From NCBI GenBank assembly GCA_964609215.1, contig CAZSQZ010000016.1, positions 1 to 64,000 on the forward strand: a DNA stretch of 64,000 nucleotides, given 5' to 3'. The first letter of the stretch is position 1, and every line of letters starts with the position of its first letter. Shown here piece by piece: positions 9,308 to 17,841 of this stretch. The notes beneath the pieces are model-generated. The model did no database searches and was not told the origin of the DNA. It saw only the letters and a program-made list of their open reading frames with translations. The translations under genes and the position numbers were made by a program. This stretch comes from JABDKJ01 sp964609215. Lineage in GTDB: Bacteria; Bacteroidota; Bacteroidia; Flavobacteriales_D; JABDKJ01.

Positions 9308-10684
9308 CTATTTGGAAGAAAAAATAGCATAAGACCATGGATCAAGACTAATCCTTGTCCCTTTATTATCAATGGTAATAGAACTTCCAACCATTTTTTC
9401 TTGCTTCCATTCGGAAACGGTAAGTTGATCAGAACTTGCAACCTGTCTTCCATTAGAGAAATTCATTAAAACATGAATTGCATCGTTTTCTGCATTTCTA
9501 GAGAAGAATGCAACGCTTGGGTTATCGGTTTCATGAATAGTAAAATCTCCTCCGAAGTCTCCATTCCAAAGGGCGGAATGGTCGTGCTTTAATTTAAGCA
9601 TTTCCTTATAGAAATCGGACTTTGATAGGTTTGACCAATCAATATTGTCTTTTTCATATAATTCCAATCTCTTGTTTAGCCCTGCTTCCTGCCCCGAATA
9701 AAGCATAGGAATGCCAGGACTGGTCAAAGCCATAATAAAACAAACATCACTTGCTTTACCCATTCTTTCTTTTATCGTTCCATTATTAGAGTTCTCATTA
9801 GCGTTCGTTATAAACTGTATGCGAAAATCCTTTCTATTGAATTGATTTAAATTCTTCTCATAGTTGTCCAATAAACCTTTTGTTGAAACTCTCCCTTTGG
9901 CAATTTCATTAAGAGAATTATAAAGTCCTGTGTTATATGTTCCATCAAATGCTTCATGCAAAAAATTACTATCCCCCTCTGCCAAAAAAAAGATGTCTTT
10001 TTCTTCATCTAATTGTTTTCTGCAATCAATCCAAAAACCTTTTGGAACTTTACTAGCAGCAACACATTTAAATCCATCAATATTTGTTTCTGATAACCAA
10101 AAATGCATCGCATCAATCATTGCTTGATGCATTTCCTTATTCGAATAATCTAAGTCAATAACATCTGAAGTAATAATTTCTGGAGATGATTGAAAATTTA
10201 CTTCTCTCCTTTTCAAATACCACTCTTTATTTTCTGCCCAGGGATTATCTGATGATGTTTGATTTGGAACCCAATCAATAATAACCTTCATATCCAAAGT
10301 ATGAATCTTCTCCACTAGGTTTTTAAAATCATCCATATTCCCGAATTCCGGATTTACTGCGCGATAGTCTTTAATTGAATAAGGGTTTCCAAGACTCCCT
10401 TTTCTATTCTTCTCACCTATTGACTGTATAGGCATGAAACATATAATATCAACACCCATTTTTGCCAATCTATCCATGTGCGGAAGTAAAGCTCTAAAGG
10501 TTCCTTCTGGGGTATGTTGGCGTATATTTACCTGGTATATATTTGATCTTTTCGTCCATATTGGTGGATTCTTGACCCATGTTTTAATTTTTTCATCAGC
10601 TGCTTCCTCTGCTTGTGTTTCTTCTGACTCACCGCATTGTATTATGAACCAGGATAGAATAAAAATGCTGATGTAATATTTCAT
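9308..10684 (-). CDS. GH13 alpha-amylase-like lipoprotein lacking catalytic residues (predicted pseudoenzyme)
   Basis: 458 residues from ATG 10684, which starts a lipoprotein signal (IIQCGES, Cys17). The whole (beta/alpha)8 GH13 fold and C-terminal beta domain are present, and sequence such as LTSPGIPMLYSGQEAGL is very close to bacterial alpha-amylases. The four conserved regions are damaged. Region I reads DWVPNQTS instead of ...NHT. Region II reads DGFKCVAA, so the nucleophile Asp is Val208. Region III keeps the acid/base Glu236 (LAEGD). Region IV reads NANEN instead of NHDEN, so His and the stabilising Asp are Ala295 and Asn296. The bases are clear at each site and the frame is intact. Hydrolysis is therefore unlikely; glycan binding is a plausible role (inference). 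A 192-base gap separates it from the upstream kinase gene. Confidence 0.88.
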   Translation of the reverse strand: MKYYISIFILSWFIIQCGESEETQAEEAADEKIKTWVKNPPIWTKRSNIYQVNIRQHTPEGTFRALLPHMDRLAKMGVDIICFMPIQSIGEKNRKGSLGNPYSIKDYRAVNPEFGNMDDFKNLVEKIHTLDMKVIIDWVPNQTSSDNPWAENKEWYLKRREVNFQSSPEIITSDVIDLDYSNKEMHQAMIDAMHFWLSETNIDGFKCVAASKVPKGFWIDCRKQLDEEKDIFFLAEGDSNFLHEAFDGTYNTGLYNSLNEIAKGRVSTKGLLDNYEKNLNQFNRKDFRIQFITNANENSNNGTIKERMGKASDVCFIMALTSPGIPMLYSGQEAGLNKRLELYEKDNIDWSNLSKSDFYKEMLKLKHDHSALWNGDFGGDFTIHETDNPSVAFFSRNAENDAIHVLMNFSNGRQVASSDQLTVSEWKQEKMVGSSITIDNKGTRISLDPWSYAIFSSK

Positions 10685-10863
10685 TGTTCGATTTTTGATC
10701 TTTAAGAAACTAGGTTTTAATACTACATATCCGAATTTGCCTAAACTAAATAAACCGCTAATAGAAACTCCATTAACTGATGAACTATTCGTACAATTCA
10801 AAGTTAATGCAGAATTAACTGCAAGATATTTATTTAAAAAAGCTTAGAAAGTAAAAAAACAAG

Positions 10864-10878
10864 AAAAGTCTGACTTTT
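10864..10878 (-). terminator. Weak hairpin at the end of the BadF-type kinase gene
   Basis: AAAAGT-CTG-ACTTTT forms a 6-bp stem overlapping the kinase stop codon. On the minus strand it is followed by CTTG and a run of seven T. The stem is short and AT-rich, so termination is only possible, not certain. Confidence 0.35.
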
Positions 10879-11740
10879 AGAAACGCAACTTTTCATTCAT
10901 GTACTTAAAGTGGAAATCAACAAGGCCGTCAATAGGCTTTTTTATAATATTTCCAACTTCAACACCAGCATCTTCACAGACTTTTTTCAATTGGTCTTGA
11001 AAATGATAGGCTACCGAGCCCACAAAATGAGAAGGAACTTCCCTATGCTTATCGAAACACTTAATATGTGTATTAACAAAGTTCTTAAATCCTTCATCAA
11101 TCATTTCTTTCACATACTGATGTTCTTTAAAACGAGCAATGAACTTCATAAATGAAGCTAGATAAACATTGGCATGCGGTTTCTGATAAACATTTTCAAA
11201 AATTGAAGCCTTTGTTATTTTCATCTCATCTTTTAACTGATCATATATTTCCTGAGGTAATCTTTTGTATAAAAAATCAGTAAGCAGTTTCTTTCCATGA
11301 TAAGAGCCACTAGCTTCATCACCAAGAATATATCCCAGTGCCGGAACTTTTTCAGCTAAATTATTACCATCAAAATAGCAGGAATTAGACCCTGTTCCTA
11401 TGATACATGTAATTCCGGGCTTACCATTCCATGTAGAATAAGCTGCACCGTTTAGGTCATGATCTACAATGATTTCCGAATTGGTAAATATTCTGCTAAG
11501 ACCTCTTTGAACTATGCTTTTATAATAATCTGAGGAACTTCCAGCACCATAAAAGAAAACACTTAGAACATCGCTATGATATTCAAGTACCTCTTGGCTT
11601 CTTCGCAATTCAGTTTCGATAATGATTTCATCATGAAAAAATGGATTTATTCCCATGGTATGAAAATCGAGTTCTGTCTTGTCGTGTTTTACAAGTCTCC
11701 AGTCGCATTTTGTTGAACCGCTATCTGCTACTAGTAACAT
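10877..11740 (-). CDS. BadF/BadG-type sugar kinase (N-acetylglucosamine kinase-like)
   Basis: 287 residues of the ASKHA (actin/hexokinase) superfamily. The phosphate-1 loop is VADSGSTKCDW at the N-terminus and the second nucleotide-binding loop is CIIGTGSNSCYFDG. LGYILGDEASGSYHGKK is characteristic of GlcNAc-kinase-like members of the BadF/BadG/BcrA/BcrD family. It probably phosphorylates an amino sugar or related hexose in the cytoplasm. It starts 10 bases after the pfkA stop, so the two genes should be co-transcribed, feeding a sugar phosphate into glycolysis. The exact substrate cannot be read from sequence. Confidence 0.88.
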   Translation of the reverse strand: MLLVADSGSTKCDWRLVKHDKTELDFHTMGINPFFHDEIIIETELRRSQEVLEYHSDVLSVFFYGAGSSSDYYKSIVQRGLSRIFTNSEIIVDHDLNGAAYSTWNGKPGITCIIGTGSNSCYFDGNNLAEKVPALGYILGDEASGSYHGKKLLTDFLYKRLPQEIYDQLKDEMKITKASIFENVYQKPHANVYLASFMKFIARFKEHQYVKEMIDEGFKNFVNTHIKCFDKHREVPSHFVGSVAYHFQDQLKKVCEDAGVEVGNIIKKPIDGLVDFHFKYMNEKLRF

Positions 11741-11750
11741 ATATCTTGGA

Positions 11751-12731
11751 TTATATTGATAGAATTTCTGCCAAATCTAGCAGCTTTCTATCAATTTTTA
11801 GTTTATCTGTAATTGCTTCTTTTATTGGTGTAAAAACAATATTATTATTTATTTCACCACACATTACTTGAGATTTCCCTTCCATTAAAGCTTCAATAGA
11901 TGCTGCTCCTAATTTACAAGCTAATATCCTATCTTTAACAGAGGGATTTCCACCTCTCTGAATATGGCCCAATACGGTAACTTTAGTATCATAACCTTCT
12001 CCTTGCTCTTGCACTTCACGGGCAATCTCATATGCATTTCCACTCTTTCCTCCCTCTGCAACAATAACAATACTTGATGACTTTCCACTCTCTTGGCTGG
12101 CTTTTAACTTCTGCATTAAGTCATTCATGGTTATTCTCTGTTCAGGCACCATAACGGCAGTAGCCCCAGATGCTAAAGCTGCACTTGCAGCGATAAATCC
12201 ACTATCTCTTCCCATAACTTCTACAAAGAACAGACGATTATGGCTCAAGGCAGTATCTCGTATTTTATCTACAGCATCTATCACGGTATTAGTTGCAGTA
12301 TCAAAACCTAGGGTGTAATCTGTTCCCCCTAAATCATTATCTATTGTACCTGGAATGCCTACAACTGGAAAATTATATTTTTCAGAAAATCTAAGGCCTC
12401 CGGTGAAAGTTCCATCTCCACCAATTACGACTAAAGCATCTATCCTAAGATTCATGAGATTCTCGTAAGCTCTTTGCATACCTTCTTCTGTCTTGAACTC
12501 AAGACATCTAGCAGACTTCAGCATAGTTCCACCTTTGTGAAGTATATTTCCAACCTTTCGAGGATTTAACTGAACAATATCATTCTCTATCATTCCTTGA
12601 TAGCCTCTATAAATCCCATAGGAATCTATATTTCTATACGCACTAGATCTTACTACGGCTCTTATCGCTGCATTCATACCGGGAGCATCTCCACCGGATG
12701 TTAAAACTCCTATTCTCTTTATCTCAGCCAT
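11751..12731 (-). CDS. pfkA: ATP-dependent 6-phosphofructokinase
   Basis: 326 residues, the usual bacterial PfkA length. The ATP loop GGDAPGMNAAIRA, the IGGDGTFTGG loop and the catalytic PGTIDNDLGGTD motif are all intact, as is the MGRDSGFIA substrate loop. It converts fructose 6-phosphate to fructose 1,6-bisphosphate, the committed step of glycolysis. It is the first gene of a two-gene unit with the BadF-type kinase. A candidate promoter with an overlapping palindrome lies just upstream, facing a Nudix-type regulator on the other strand. Confidence 0.97.
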   Translation of the reverse strand: MAEIKRIGVLTSGGDAPGMNAAIRAVVRSSAYRNIDSYGIYRGYQGMIENDIVQLNPRKVGNILHKGGTMLKSARCLEFKTEEGMQRAYENLMNLRIDALVVIGGDGTFTGGLRFSEKYNFPVVGIPGTIDNDLGGTDYTLGFDTATNTVIDAVDKIRDTALSHNRLFFVEVMGRDSGFIAASAALASGATAVMVPEQRITMNDLMQKLKASQESGKSSSIVIVAEGGKSGNAYEIAREVQEQGEGYDTKVTVLGHIQRGGNPSVKDRILACKLGAASIEALMEGKSQVMCGEINNNIVFTPIKEAITDKLKIDRKLLDLAEILSI

Positions 12732-12744
12732 GTTTTTTGATGGT

Positions 12745-12779
12745 AGTGTAAAATTAACACTTAGCTTTACAAAACCAAA
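12745..12779 (-). promoter_or_regulatory. Candidate pfkA promoter with palindrome over the -7 element
   Basis: On the minus strand, TTTG (12779-12776), 19 bases, then TAATTTTA (12756-12749) resembles the Bacteroidota -33/-7 promoter (TTTG / TAnnTTTG). The inverted repeat AGTGT-N7-ACACT (12745-12761) covers the -7 element. A further AGTGT half site lies at about 12793-12797. Overlap of a palindrome with the promoter is what a repressor site would look like; the neighbouring Nudix-type regulator is the obvious candidate (inference). Confidence 0.45.
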
Positions 12780-12811
12780 TAATTCAATTACTTAGTGTCA
12801 AAGTGGGCCTA

Positions 12812-12837
12812 AGGGTATTTTTCTTAGTTTTACCCTA
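12812..12837. promoter_or_regulatory. Inverted repeat upstream of the Nudix-type regulator gene
   Basis: AGGGTA and TACCCT arms are separated by about 13 AT-rich bases, with partial extension of each arm by TA/AA. It lies about 20 bases before the regulator's TTG start. The position suits an autoregulatory operator or a short leader hairpin. No family consensus was matched. Confidence 0.3.
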
Positions 12838-12853
12838 ACAAAACCCAATTTTA

Positions 12854-13585
12854 TTGAGCTCATATAGATTAAATCCCAATGTATCAGTTGATTGCGTCAT
12901 TTTTGGTTTCGATGGCGAAAAACTGAACATCTTGCTAATTGATAGAAAAAGAAAGGGTCTTCTTGGGCAAGATCCAGCTATTCCAGGAGATTTGATCCGT
13001 GAAAGTGAAAATTTAGATAGAGCTGCCGGGAGAATTTTGAAAGAGCTCACCAGTCTTGAAAATATCTTTCTTGAACAATTTCATTCTTTTGGAGATCCGA
13101 ATAGAATTTCCAGGGAAAAGGATATTGAATGGTTAAAGTCTATTAGAGCAGAGCCCGATGCAAGGGTTATAACGGTAGCTTATTACTCTCTGGTTCGTTC
13201 AGATAGTTATGAAGTTGCTGCTTCTTCTTTTGCAACAAGAGCTTATTGGCAGCCCATTGATAGTGTTCCAGAACTGGCTTTTGATCATAATCAAATTATC
13301 GAAAGAGCTCTGGAAAATTTGAAATTCCGAATCAAATATCAACCTATAGGTTTTGAGTTATTACCTGAAAAATTTACGTTAAGGCAATTGAGAAAACTCT
13401 ATGAGTCTATTCTAGGAATTGAAATAGACAAGAGGAATTTTAGAAGAAAAATTTTGAAAACAAAGTATTTATTGGCGTTGGAAGAAAAACAATGCGGTGT
13501 TCCTCACAAACCTGCTCAATTCTATAGGTTTGATCGCCATCTTTATGATCAGGTAAAGCAAAGTGATTTCTATTTCAAACTTTAA
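12854..13585 (+). CDS. Nudix-domain transcriptional regulator (NrtR/AraR-like)
   Basis: 243 residues: an N-terminal Nudix fold (VDCVIFGFDGEKLNILLIDR, PAIPGDLI) and a C-terminal winged-helix domain (LPEKFTLRQLRKLYESILG, then KRNFRRKIL), the layout of NrtR-type repressors. In Bacteroidota such proteins control sugar use or NAD metabolism. The Nudix box is degenerate: the expected RExxEE is RILKEL, so hydrolase activity is unlikely and ligand sensing more likely. The start must be TTG at 12854 (or ATT 12848), because an in-frame TAA lies at 12836 and the protein has no internal methionine. It is divergent from pfkA, which points to control of glycolysis genes (inference). The 3' end overlaps the convergent T9SS-protein gene by 4 bases. 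Confidence 0.88.
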   Translation: MSSYRLNPNVSVDCVIFGFDGEKLNILLIDRKRKGLLGQDPAIPGDLIRESENLDRAAGRILKELTSLENIFLEQFHSFGDPNRISREKDIEWLKSIRAEPDARVITVAYYSLVRSDSYEVAASSFATRAYWQPIDSVPELAFDHNQIIERALENLKFRIKYQPIGFELLPEKFTLRQLRKLYESILGIEIDKRNFRRKILKTKYLLALEEKQCGVPHKPAQFYRFDRHLYDQVKQSDFYFKL

Positions 13586-14787
13586 TTTTGAATAACAACC
13601 TTTCCTCTTCTTAACAATTTTTCTGTTTTAAGTTCTAAGATATAAACACCTGTTTTCAGCCCTTCAATTTTTCTTTGTCCTTCTTTAATTTCTTTGACTA
13701 TTTTTCCATTCATATCGAATAAAATAGCGGATTGGAAATCTATATGTATTTCAAATGTTCCAGAATTAGGGTTAGGGCTTATAACAAACTCGTTTGGCTC
13801 TAGATCGTATAAACCAATTACTCCAGTTAAAAACTCTTGAACATCAATTTGACGTAACTGATTGGAAAAGGCTATAGGGCCAATTTCGAAGTATTCATTT
13901 CCGATATACCATTTTCCAAGTTGATCGTAACATATGGATTCAACTTGATGATTTGGCCAGTTTAAATCTAAACGTCTTTTGTTTCCATTTTCGAAATCAT
14001 CATTCTGAAAATCCCATAACATATAAGAGAAGGGAACAATACCAAGTCCAATTTCATAACCTACCAGCATTATTATATCGTGTGATTCATCATAATCTGC
14101 ACCTGTAATCATTCCATTAACAGGAAGAGTTCCTATTAATTCAGCAGAATAATCACCAGAAGCTATTGGCAATTTGTAAATACTGGATTCCATGCTTTGC
14201 CACTCTTTGAGGAATAAATAAATATTATCCTCTTTCACGATCATTGCTTCACAATCGAAATTGTGGTTTTGATTTTGATTGGAAAAATCGGTTTGTTCTG
14301 GATAGGAAAAACTAATTTCCTCTGGAGCTATATTTTCTGGATCCGCATCAAAAAATTCCGACTTAGCAATTTTCCAGATTTTCAAATCTGTTCTATTACC
14401 ATTGTTATTTCCAAAATCACCAATGTAAAAATGCGTTTCATCTTCAGCAATATCTTCCCAATCAGTATTACTAATGTTTTGAAAATTTAATTCCTGCTCA
14501 ATACTCAGGTTATCCAGATTGAAAATGAAGAATTTCTCACCATTACCGCTATCTAGGTGAATCCAAATTTGATTCCCTTCCTTTATCATTCCAGATTGTT
14601 CTGACAAAGAAATTGGAAGTGGATTTACAATAGAAGTTGCTTCTATAGATGTTTGATTATATAAGCAAGAACCATCATTTTGAGTAGCATCGCTTTCAAA
14701 ATTTATTGCCAAAGGATCCGTGCAGCCTGGTTGAGAAAAACAGCTAACGGAAATAAAAACAAATAATATAATTAGGATTTTTTTCAA
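13582..14787 (-). CDS. Secreted protein with T9SS type A C-terminal sorting domain
   Basis: 401 residues with a signal peptide (MKKILIILFVFISVSCFSQ), a short CTDPLAINF...DGSC motif common near the N-terminus of Bacteroidota surface proteins, a central beta-rich region without a recognised catalytic motif, and a T9SS sorting domain over the last ~75 residues (SPNPNSGTFEIHI, then GLKTGVYILELKT, ending VVIQN). The protein is expected to cross the outer membrane by T9SS. Start is TTG 14787: an in-frame TAG lies upstream at 14815 and no ATG precedes the signal peptide. It lies 27 bases after the next gene upstream, so the two may be co-transcribed. Confidence 0.85.
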   Translation of the reverse strand: MKKILIILFVFISVSCFSQPGCTDPLAINFESDATQNDGSCLYNQTSIEATSIVNPLPISLSEQSGMIKEGNQIWIHLDSGNGEKFFIFNLDNLSIEQELNFQNISNTDWEDIAEDETHFYIGDFGNNNGNRTDLKIWKIAKSEFFDADPENIAPEEISFSYPEQTDFSNQNQNHNFDCEAMIVKEDNIYLFLKEWQSMESSIYKLPIASGDYSAELIGTLPVNGMITGADYDESHDIIMLVGYEIGLGIVPFSYMLWDFQNDDFENGNKRRLDLNWPNHQVESICYDQLGKWYIGNEYFEIGPIAFSNQLRQIDVQEFLTGVIGLYDLEPNEFVISPNPNSGTFEIHIDFQSAILFDMNGKIVKEIKEGQRKIEGLKTGVYILELKTEKLLRRGKVVIQN

Positions 14788-14814
14788 GGAATAATAATGA
14801 TTCCCTAAAGATAT

Positions 14815-15408
14815 CTATTTCTGATTAACCCAGTCGTTATAGGCAGCTACAACCTGATCCAGTTCATCAAAAGAACATTCGCCTTTTTCTATAGATTCCA
14901 TGATTTCCGTATTGTCTCCCAAAAATGGAAAAACATCTTCTTCTATCTTTTTTTTGAAAATTCTCTGCACATTTCCATTTCTTTCCAAAAGTACTGTAAT
15001 CATTTTACCTCCAACACCAATATCATCGGTTTTGGTTGCATATTGAGTATTGTAATTACTTGCAAAGGCATATTCAAAAAAGTACATGTTGACTGTTCCG
15101 GAAACTACTTTTCTTGCAAAATATTTATACCCATCAAGCTTTACTGTAGTATAGTAGGCTCTATCATTATAAAAACCGCTAACCTGATTGGCTAAAAATT
15201 TATTCTTTTTTCCCTCTTCATCAAATAAAACGATTTTACTTAATCTGGAACCGAGAATATGGTTTCCATATCTTATTTCTCCCCATATTGTATCGTTCTC
15301 AAGACCTACAACATAATCCATTCTCTCTTTGGAATGTTTAATTTTCATTTGAGAATATGCCGGAAGAGCAAAAAGGCATATTAGAAGAATACCACTTAAT
15401 TTTTTCAT
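14815..15408 (-). CDS. Secreted protein of unknown function
   Basis: 197 residues from ATG 15408, chosen because it opens a clear signal peptide (MKKLSGILLICLFALPAYSQ); the frame continues nine codons upstream without a better start. The mature part is a mixed beta-rich sequence with the segments DTIWGEIRYGN and VSGFYNDRAYY. I do not recognise a domain family; similar proteins of about 200 residues are frequent in Bacteroidota without assigned function. The stop is 27 bases before the T9SS-protein gene. Confidence 0.7.
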   Translation of the reverse strand: MKKLSGILLICLFALPAYSQMKIKHSKERMDYVVGLENDTIWGEIRYGNHILGSRLSKIVLFDEEGKKNKFLANQVSGFYNDRAYYTTVKLDGYKYFARKVVSGTVNMYFFEYAFASNYNTQYATKTDDIGVGGKMITVLLERNGNVQRIFKKKIEEDVFPFLGDNTEIMESIEKGECSFDELDQVVAAYNDWVNQK

Positions 15409-15579
15409 ATCAACACTAAATTTTCCTATCGTCACATTTTTAAAAGAGCCATAAAATAGATTCTAAGACTCTTAATTTTCAGGGCTTCTATTATGATATC
15501 GTAAATTCGATAAATCATATAAGCACAGAAAAAACATTGCTCTCTTTTACGAAAACTTCGCTAAATTGTTTCGGACTAT

Positions 15580-16239
15580 TTATTGATTGTTGCTAAGCGC
15601 AAATTCTACCAAATTCGCACCCATTTTAAGTGCATTCACTCTTGTTTCTTGAGAGTCATTATGAACTGAAGTGTCTTCCCACCCATCCCCTAAATCGGAC
15701 TCATAGGAATAGAAACAAACCAGACGATCATTATGAAATAAGCCAAAACCTTGTGGGGGATTTCCATCATGTTCGTGAACTTTTGGTAATCCTTGATTGA
15801 AATCATACGTCTGATGGTATAAAGGATGGCTAAAAGGTAGCTCAATGAACTCTCCCTCAGGAAATACTTTTTTCATTTGTGGACGAATAAAAACATCCAT
15901 TCCATAATTATCATCTATATGCAGAAAACCTCCTCCTTCTAAATAGGTCCTTAAATTTTCCGCTTCGTCAGGAGAAAAAATAACATTTCCATGGCCTGTT
16001 AAATGAACAAACGGATAATTGAATATTTCGACACTTCCCACTTCTACATAAGGCACGTCTTTATCAATATTCATTTTCAATTCTTGATTACAAAAAGCAA
16101 CCAAATTTGGAACTGAGGTTGGGTTTGAATACCAATCTCCGCCACCTCTGTATTTCACCACAGCAAATTGATAAGTTCCCTTTGTGGTAAAGGAAAAATA
16201 AAGTGTAGCCAAAAAAAGAATAATTAAAGCTCTTCTCAT
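15580..16239 (-). CDS. DUF4159 domain protein, exported
   Basis: 219 residues with a signal peptide (ALIILFLATLYFSFTT) followed by a DUF4159 domain spanning nearly all of it: QFAVVKYRGGGDWYSNP, HLTGHGNVIFSPDEAENLR, GGGFLHIDDNYGMD, and FGLFHNDRLVCFYSYESD. The fold resembles a glutamine-amidotransferase-like Rossmann domain. Biochemical role is not known. Its ATG overlaps the rsmE stop (ATGA), so translation is probably coupled. A 144-base gap follows before the next gene. Confidence 0.88.
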   Translation of the reverse strand: MRRALIILFLATLYFSFTTKGTYQFAVVKYRGGGDWYSNPTSVPNLVAFCNQELKMNIDKDVPYVEVGSVEIFNYPFVHLTGHGNVIFSPDEAENLRTYLEGGGFLHIDDNYGMDVFIRPQMKKVFPEGEFIELPFSHPLYHQTYDFNQGLPKVHEHDGNPPQGFGLFHNDRLVCFYSYESDLGDGWEDTSVHNDSQETRVNALKMGANLVEFALSNNQ

Positions 16240-16940
16240 AATCTGTTCACAAAGTTAAAAGATTGGCAGACAATTATGCCAGCTGTTTCTGTTCTTAATC
16301 TATACTTTCCCAATGAAACTGGCTGGAAACCCTCAATTACACTCATTTCTATTTCATTTTTGGTGAAATCTCCTTCAGGACCAATTAAGATTGTTAAGTC
16401 CGATGCAGGCATCAAATTATCATATAAGCTAATTCTTTTGGTCTCTTCACAATGGGCGATAAACCTCTGTCCATTTAAATTCCTCTTCAAGAATTCTTCA
16501 ATTGAAATGGGGTCTAAAAGTTCAGGAAGATAATATCTATTGCTTTGTTTAATAGCCGAAAGAATTATCTTTTCTTGTCGTTCTTTTTTAAAGTTTTGTT
16601 TTTCCGTTCGAGTGCATATTATAGGTTGAATTTTATCAATTCCCAGCTCGGTTGCTTTTTCCAAAAACCACTCCCAACGTGAGGGAGATTTAATCGGAGA
16701 AATAGCAATAGTCAGATTAGGCCCTTCTTTATGCACTTCCTTAACTTCATTGACCAAAACAAATGCCTTGCTCTTAGACCTAAAGCTTAACTTTGCTGTT
16801 GCTAATCGCCCCTTTCCATCCGTTAATTGAACAAGGTCTCCATCTTTTGCTCTTTTCACTTTTATCAAATGACGACATTCATCATCTGACAGCTGATAGC
16901 TTTCATTTACACTTATTTCTGGAAGAAAAAAGAGGTTCAT
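16236..16940 (-). CDS. rsmE: 16S rRNA (uracil-1498-N3)-methyltransferase
   Basis: 234 residues, the normal RsmE length. The N-terminal PUA-like part contains DDECRHLIKVKRAKDGD. The SPOUT methyltransferase domain contains ISPIKSPSRWEWFLEKATELG, CTRTEKQNF and the cofactor knot LIGPEGDFTKNEIE...LGKYRLRTETAGI. It methylates U1498 of 16S rRNA in the assembled 30S subunit. It sits between a lysozyme-like gene (15 bases upstream) and the DUF4159 gene (4-base overlap) in a three-gene minus-strand cluster. Confidence 0.96.
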   Translation of the reverse strand: MNLFFLPEISVNESYQLSDDECRHLIKVKRAKDGDLVQLTDGKGRLATAKLSFRSKSKAFVLVNEVKEVHKEGPNLTIAISPIKSPSRWEWFLEKATELGIDKIQPIICTRTEKQNFKKERQEKIILSAIKQSNRYYLPELLDPISIEEFLKRNLNGQRFIAHCEETKRISLYDNLMPASDLTILIGPEGDFTKNEIEMSVIEGFQPVSLGKYRLRTETAGIIVCQSFNFVNRL

Positions 16941-16955
16941 TTTCTATAAATTAAA

Positions 16956-17645
16956 CTAAGATAATTGCTTAAACATTTCAATATACTTTAAGCCATTGGG
17001 AACATAGTTTGCGTGATAAGTTCTTGGTTTTCCATTTCTTGGATATTTCTGACCGGTGTTATGTAAATGAAAAGCATCTTTATACTTGGCTTTCCTTAGA
17101 TAATTTCCATACTCATCATTTATCCATTTCACTCCCCAGTATAAGGATTTTTCTCCTCTAATATCAGCAACCTTAACACCAAGTTGAACGCATTTATATC
17201 CCATTATTTGAAATGCTCCCCAAGAAGTTGCAAGATTTCTAAGTGCATCATCGCTAGCATCTGCAATGGTCTTCTTTTTAAGTAATTCGTACCTTTTAAT
17301 TTCTCCCTTCTTTAACTTCTTCAGTTTTGAATAAACGCCTTTTTCGTACCTTGTTGGAGCTGGCTTTCTGCCTCCAACCTCTAAAATGATAAGCGCCTTT
17401 AAATATTCTGAGGGCAATTTAAACTCCTTCGCCAATTTATCAATTTCACTTCCGTAGTTTTTCTGAGTTTGCTTAACAATTTGAGCAACGGTCAATGGCT
17501 TGGAGGGTGCTGAAGGCCTTCGTGTTAAGTAACGATAAATTCTTCCAATATTAGAAAAAAGTAGAAACGCACATACTCCGAAAAATCCTAAAAGGCCTAT
17601 TCGCTTAATGAAATCTCTTCTCTTAACTTTATCCAAACGGGGCAT
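16956..17645 (-). CDS. Lysozyme-like (N-acetylmuramidase/transglycosylase) protein with Tat-like N-terminus
   Basis: 229 residues. The N-terminus KRRDFIKRIGLLGFFG resembles a twin-arginine signal, followed by a hydrophobic segment and IGRIYRYLTRR. The domain from about residue 65 has a lysozyme-like pattern: an early Glu in YLKALIILEVGGR, then ATSWGAFQIMGYKC and a C-terminal YHANYVPNGLKYIEMF, as in N-acetylmuramidase-type muralytic enzymes. It would cleave the glycan strands of peptidoglycan. Whether it is released or stays anchored is unclear. It is the first gene of the rsmE cluster. Confidence 0.78.
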   Translation of the reverse strand: MPRLDKVKRRDFIKRIGLLGFFGVCAFLLFSNIGRIYRYLTRRPSAPSKPLTVAQIVKQTQKNYGSEIDKLAKEFKLPSEYLKALIILEVGGRKPAPTRYEKGVYSKLKKLKKGEIKRYELLKKKTIADASDDALRNLATSWGAFQIMGYKCVQLGVKVADIRGEKSLYWGVKWINDEYGNYLRKAKYKDAFHLHNTGQKYPRNGKPRTYHANYVPNGLKYIEMFKQLS

Positions 17646-17841
17646 TACCTTAAATAACGTAATTGTGCATTTCTATTTTGTATTGTTTTCATTTTTTAAT
17701 AGTCATCAAATTGTGAATAGTATCTTTTGTTAATACATGTTAAGCGGTATAGATTAATTGTAATATTTTCGGGGCACAGGTGTTAAATTATTGAAACCAT
17801 AGAGATGTAAATCTCATTTTTTAACCTAAAACCACCCTTAT

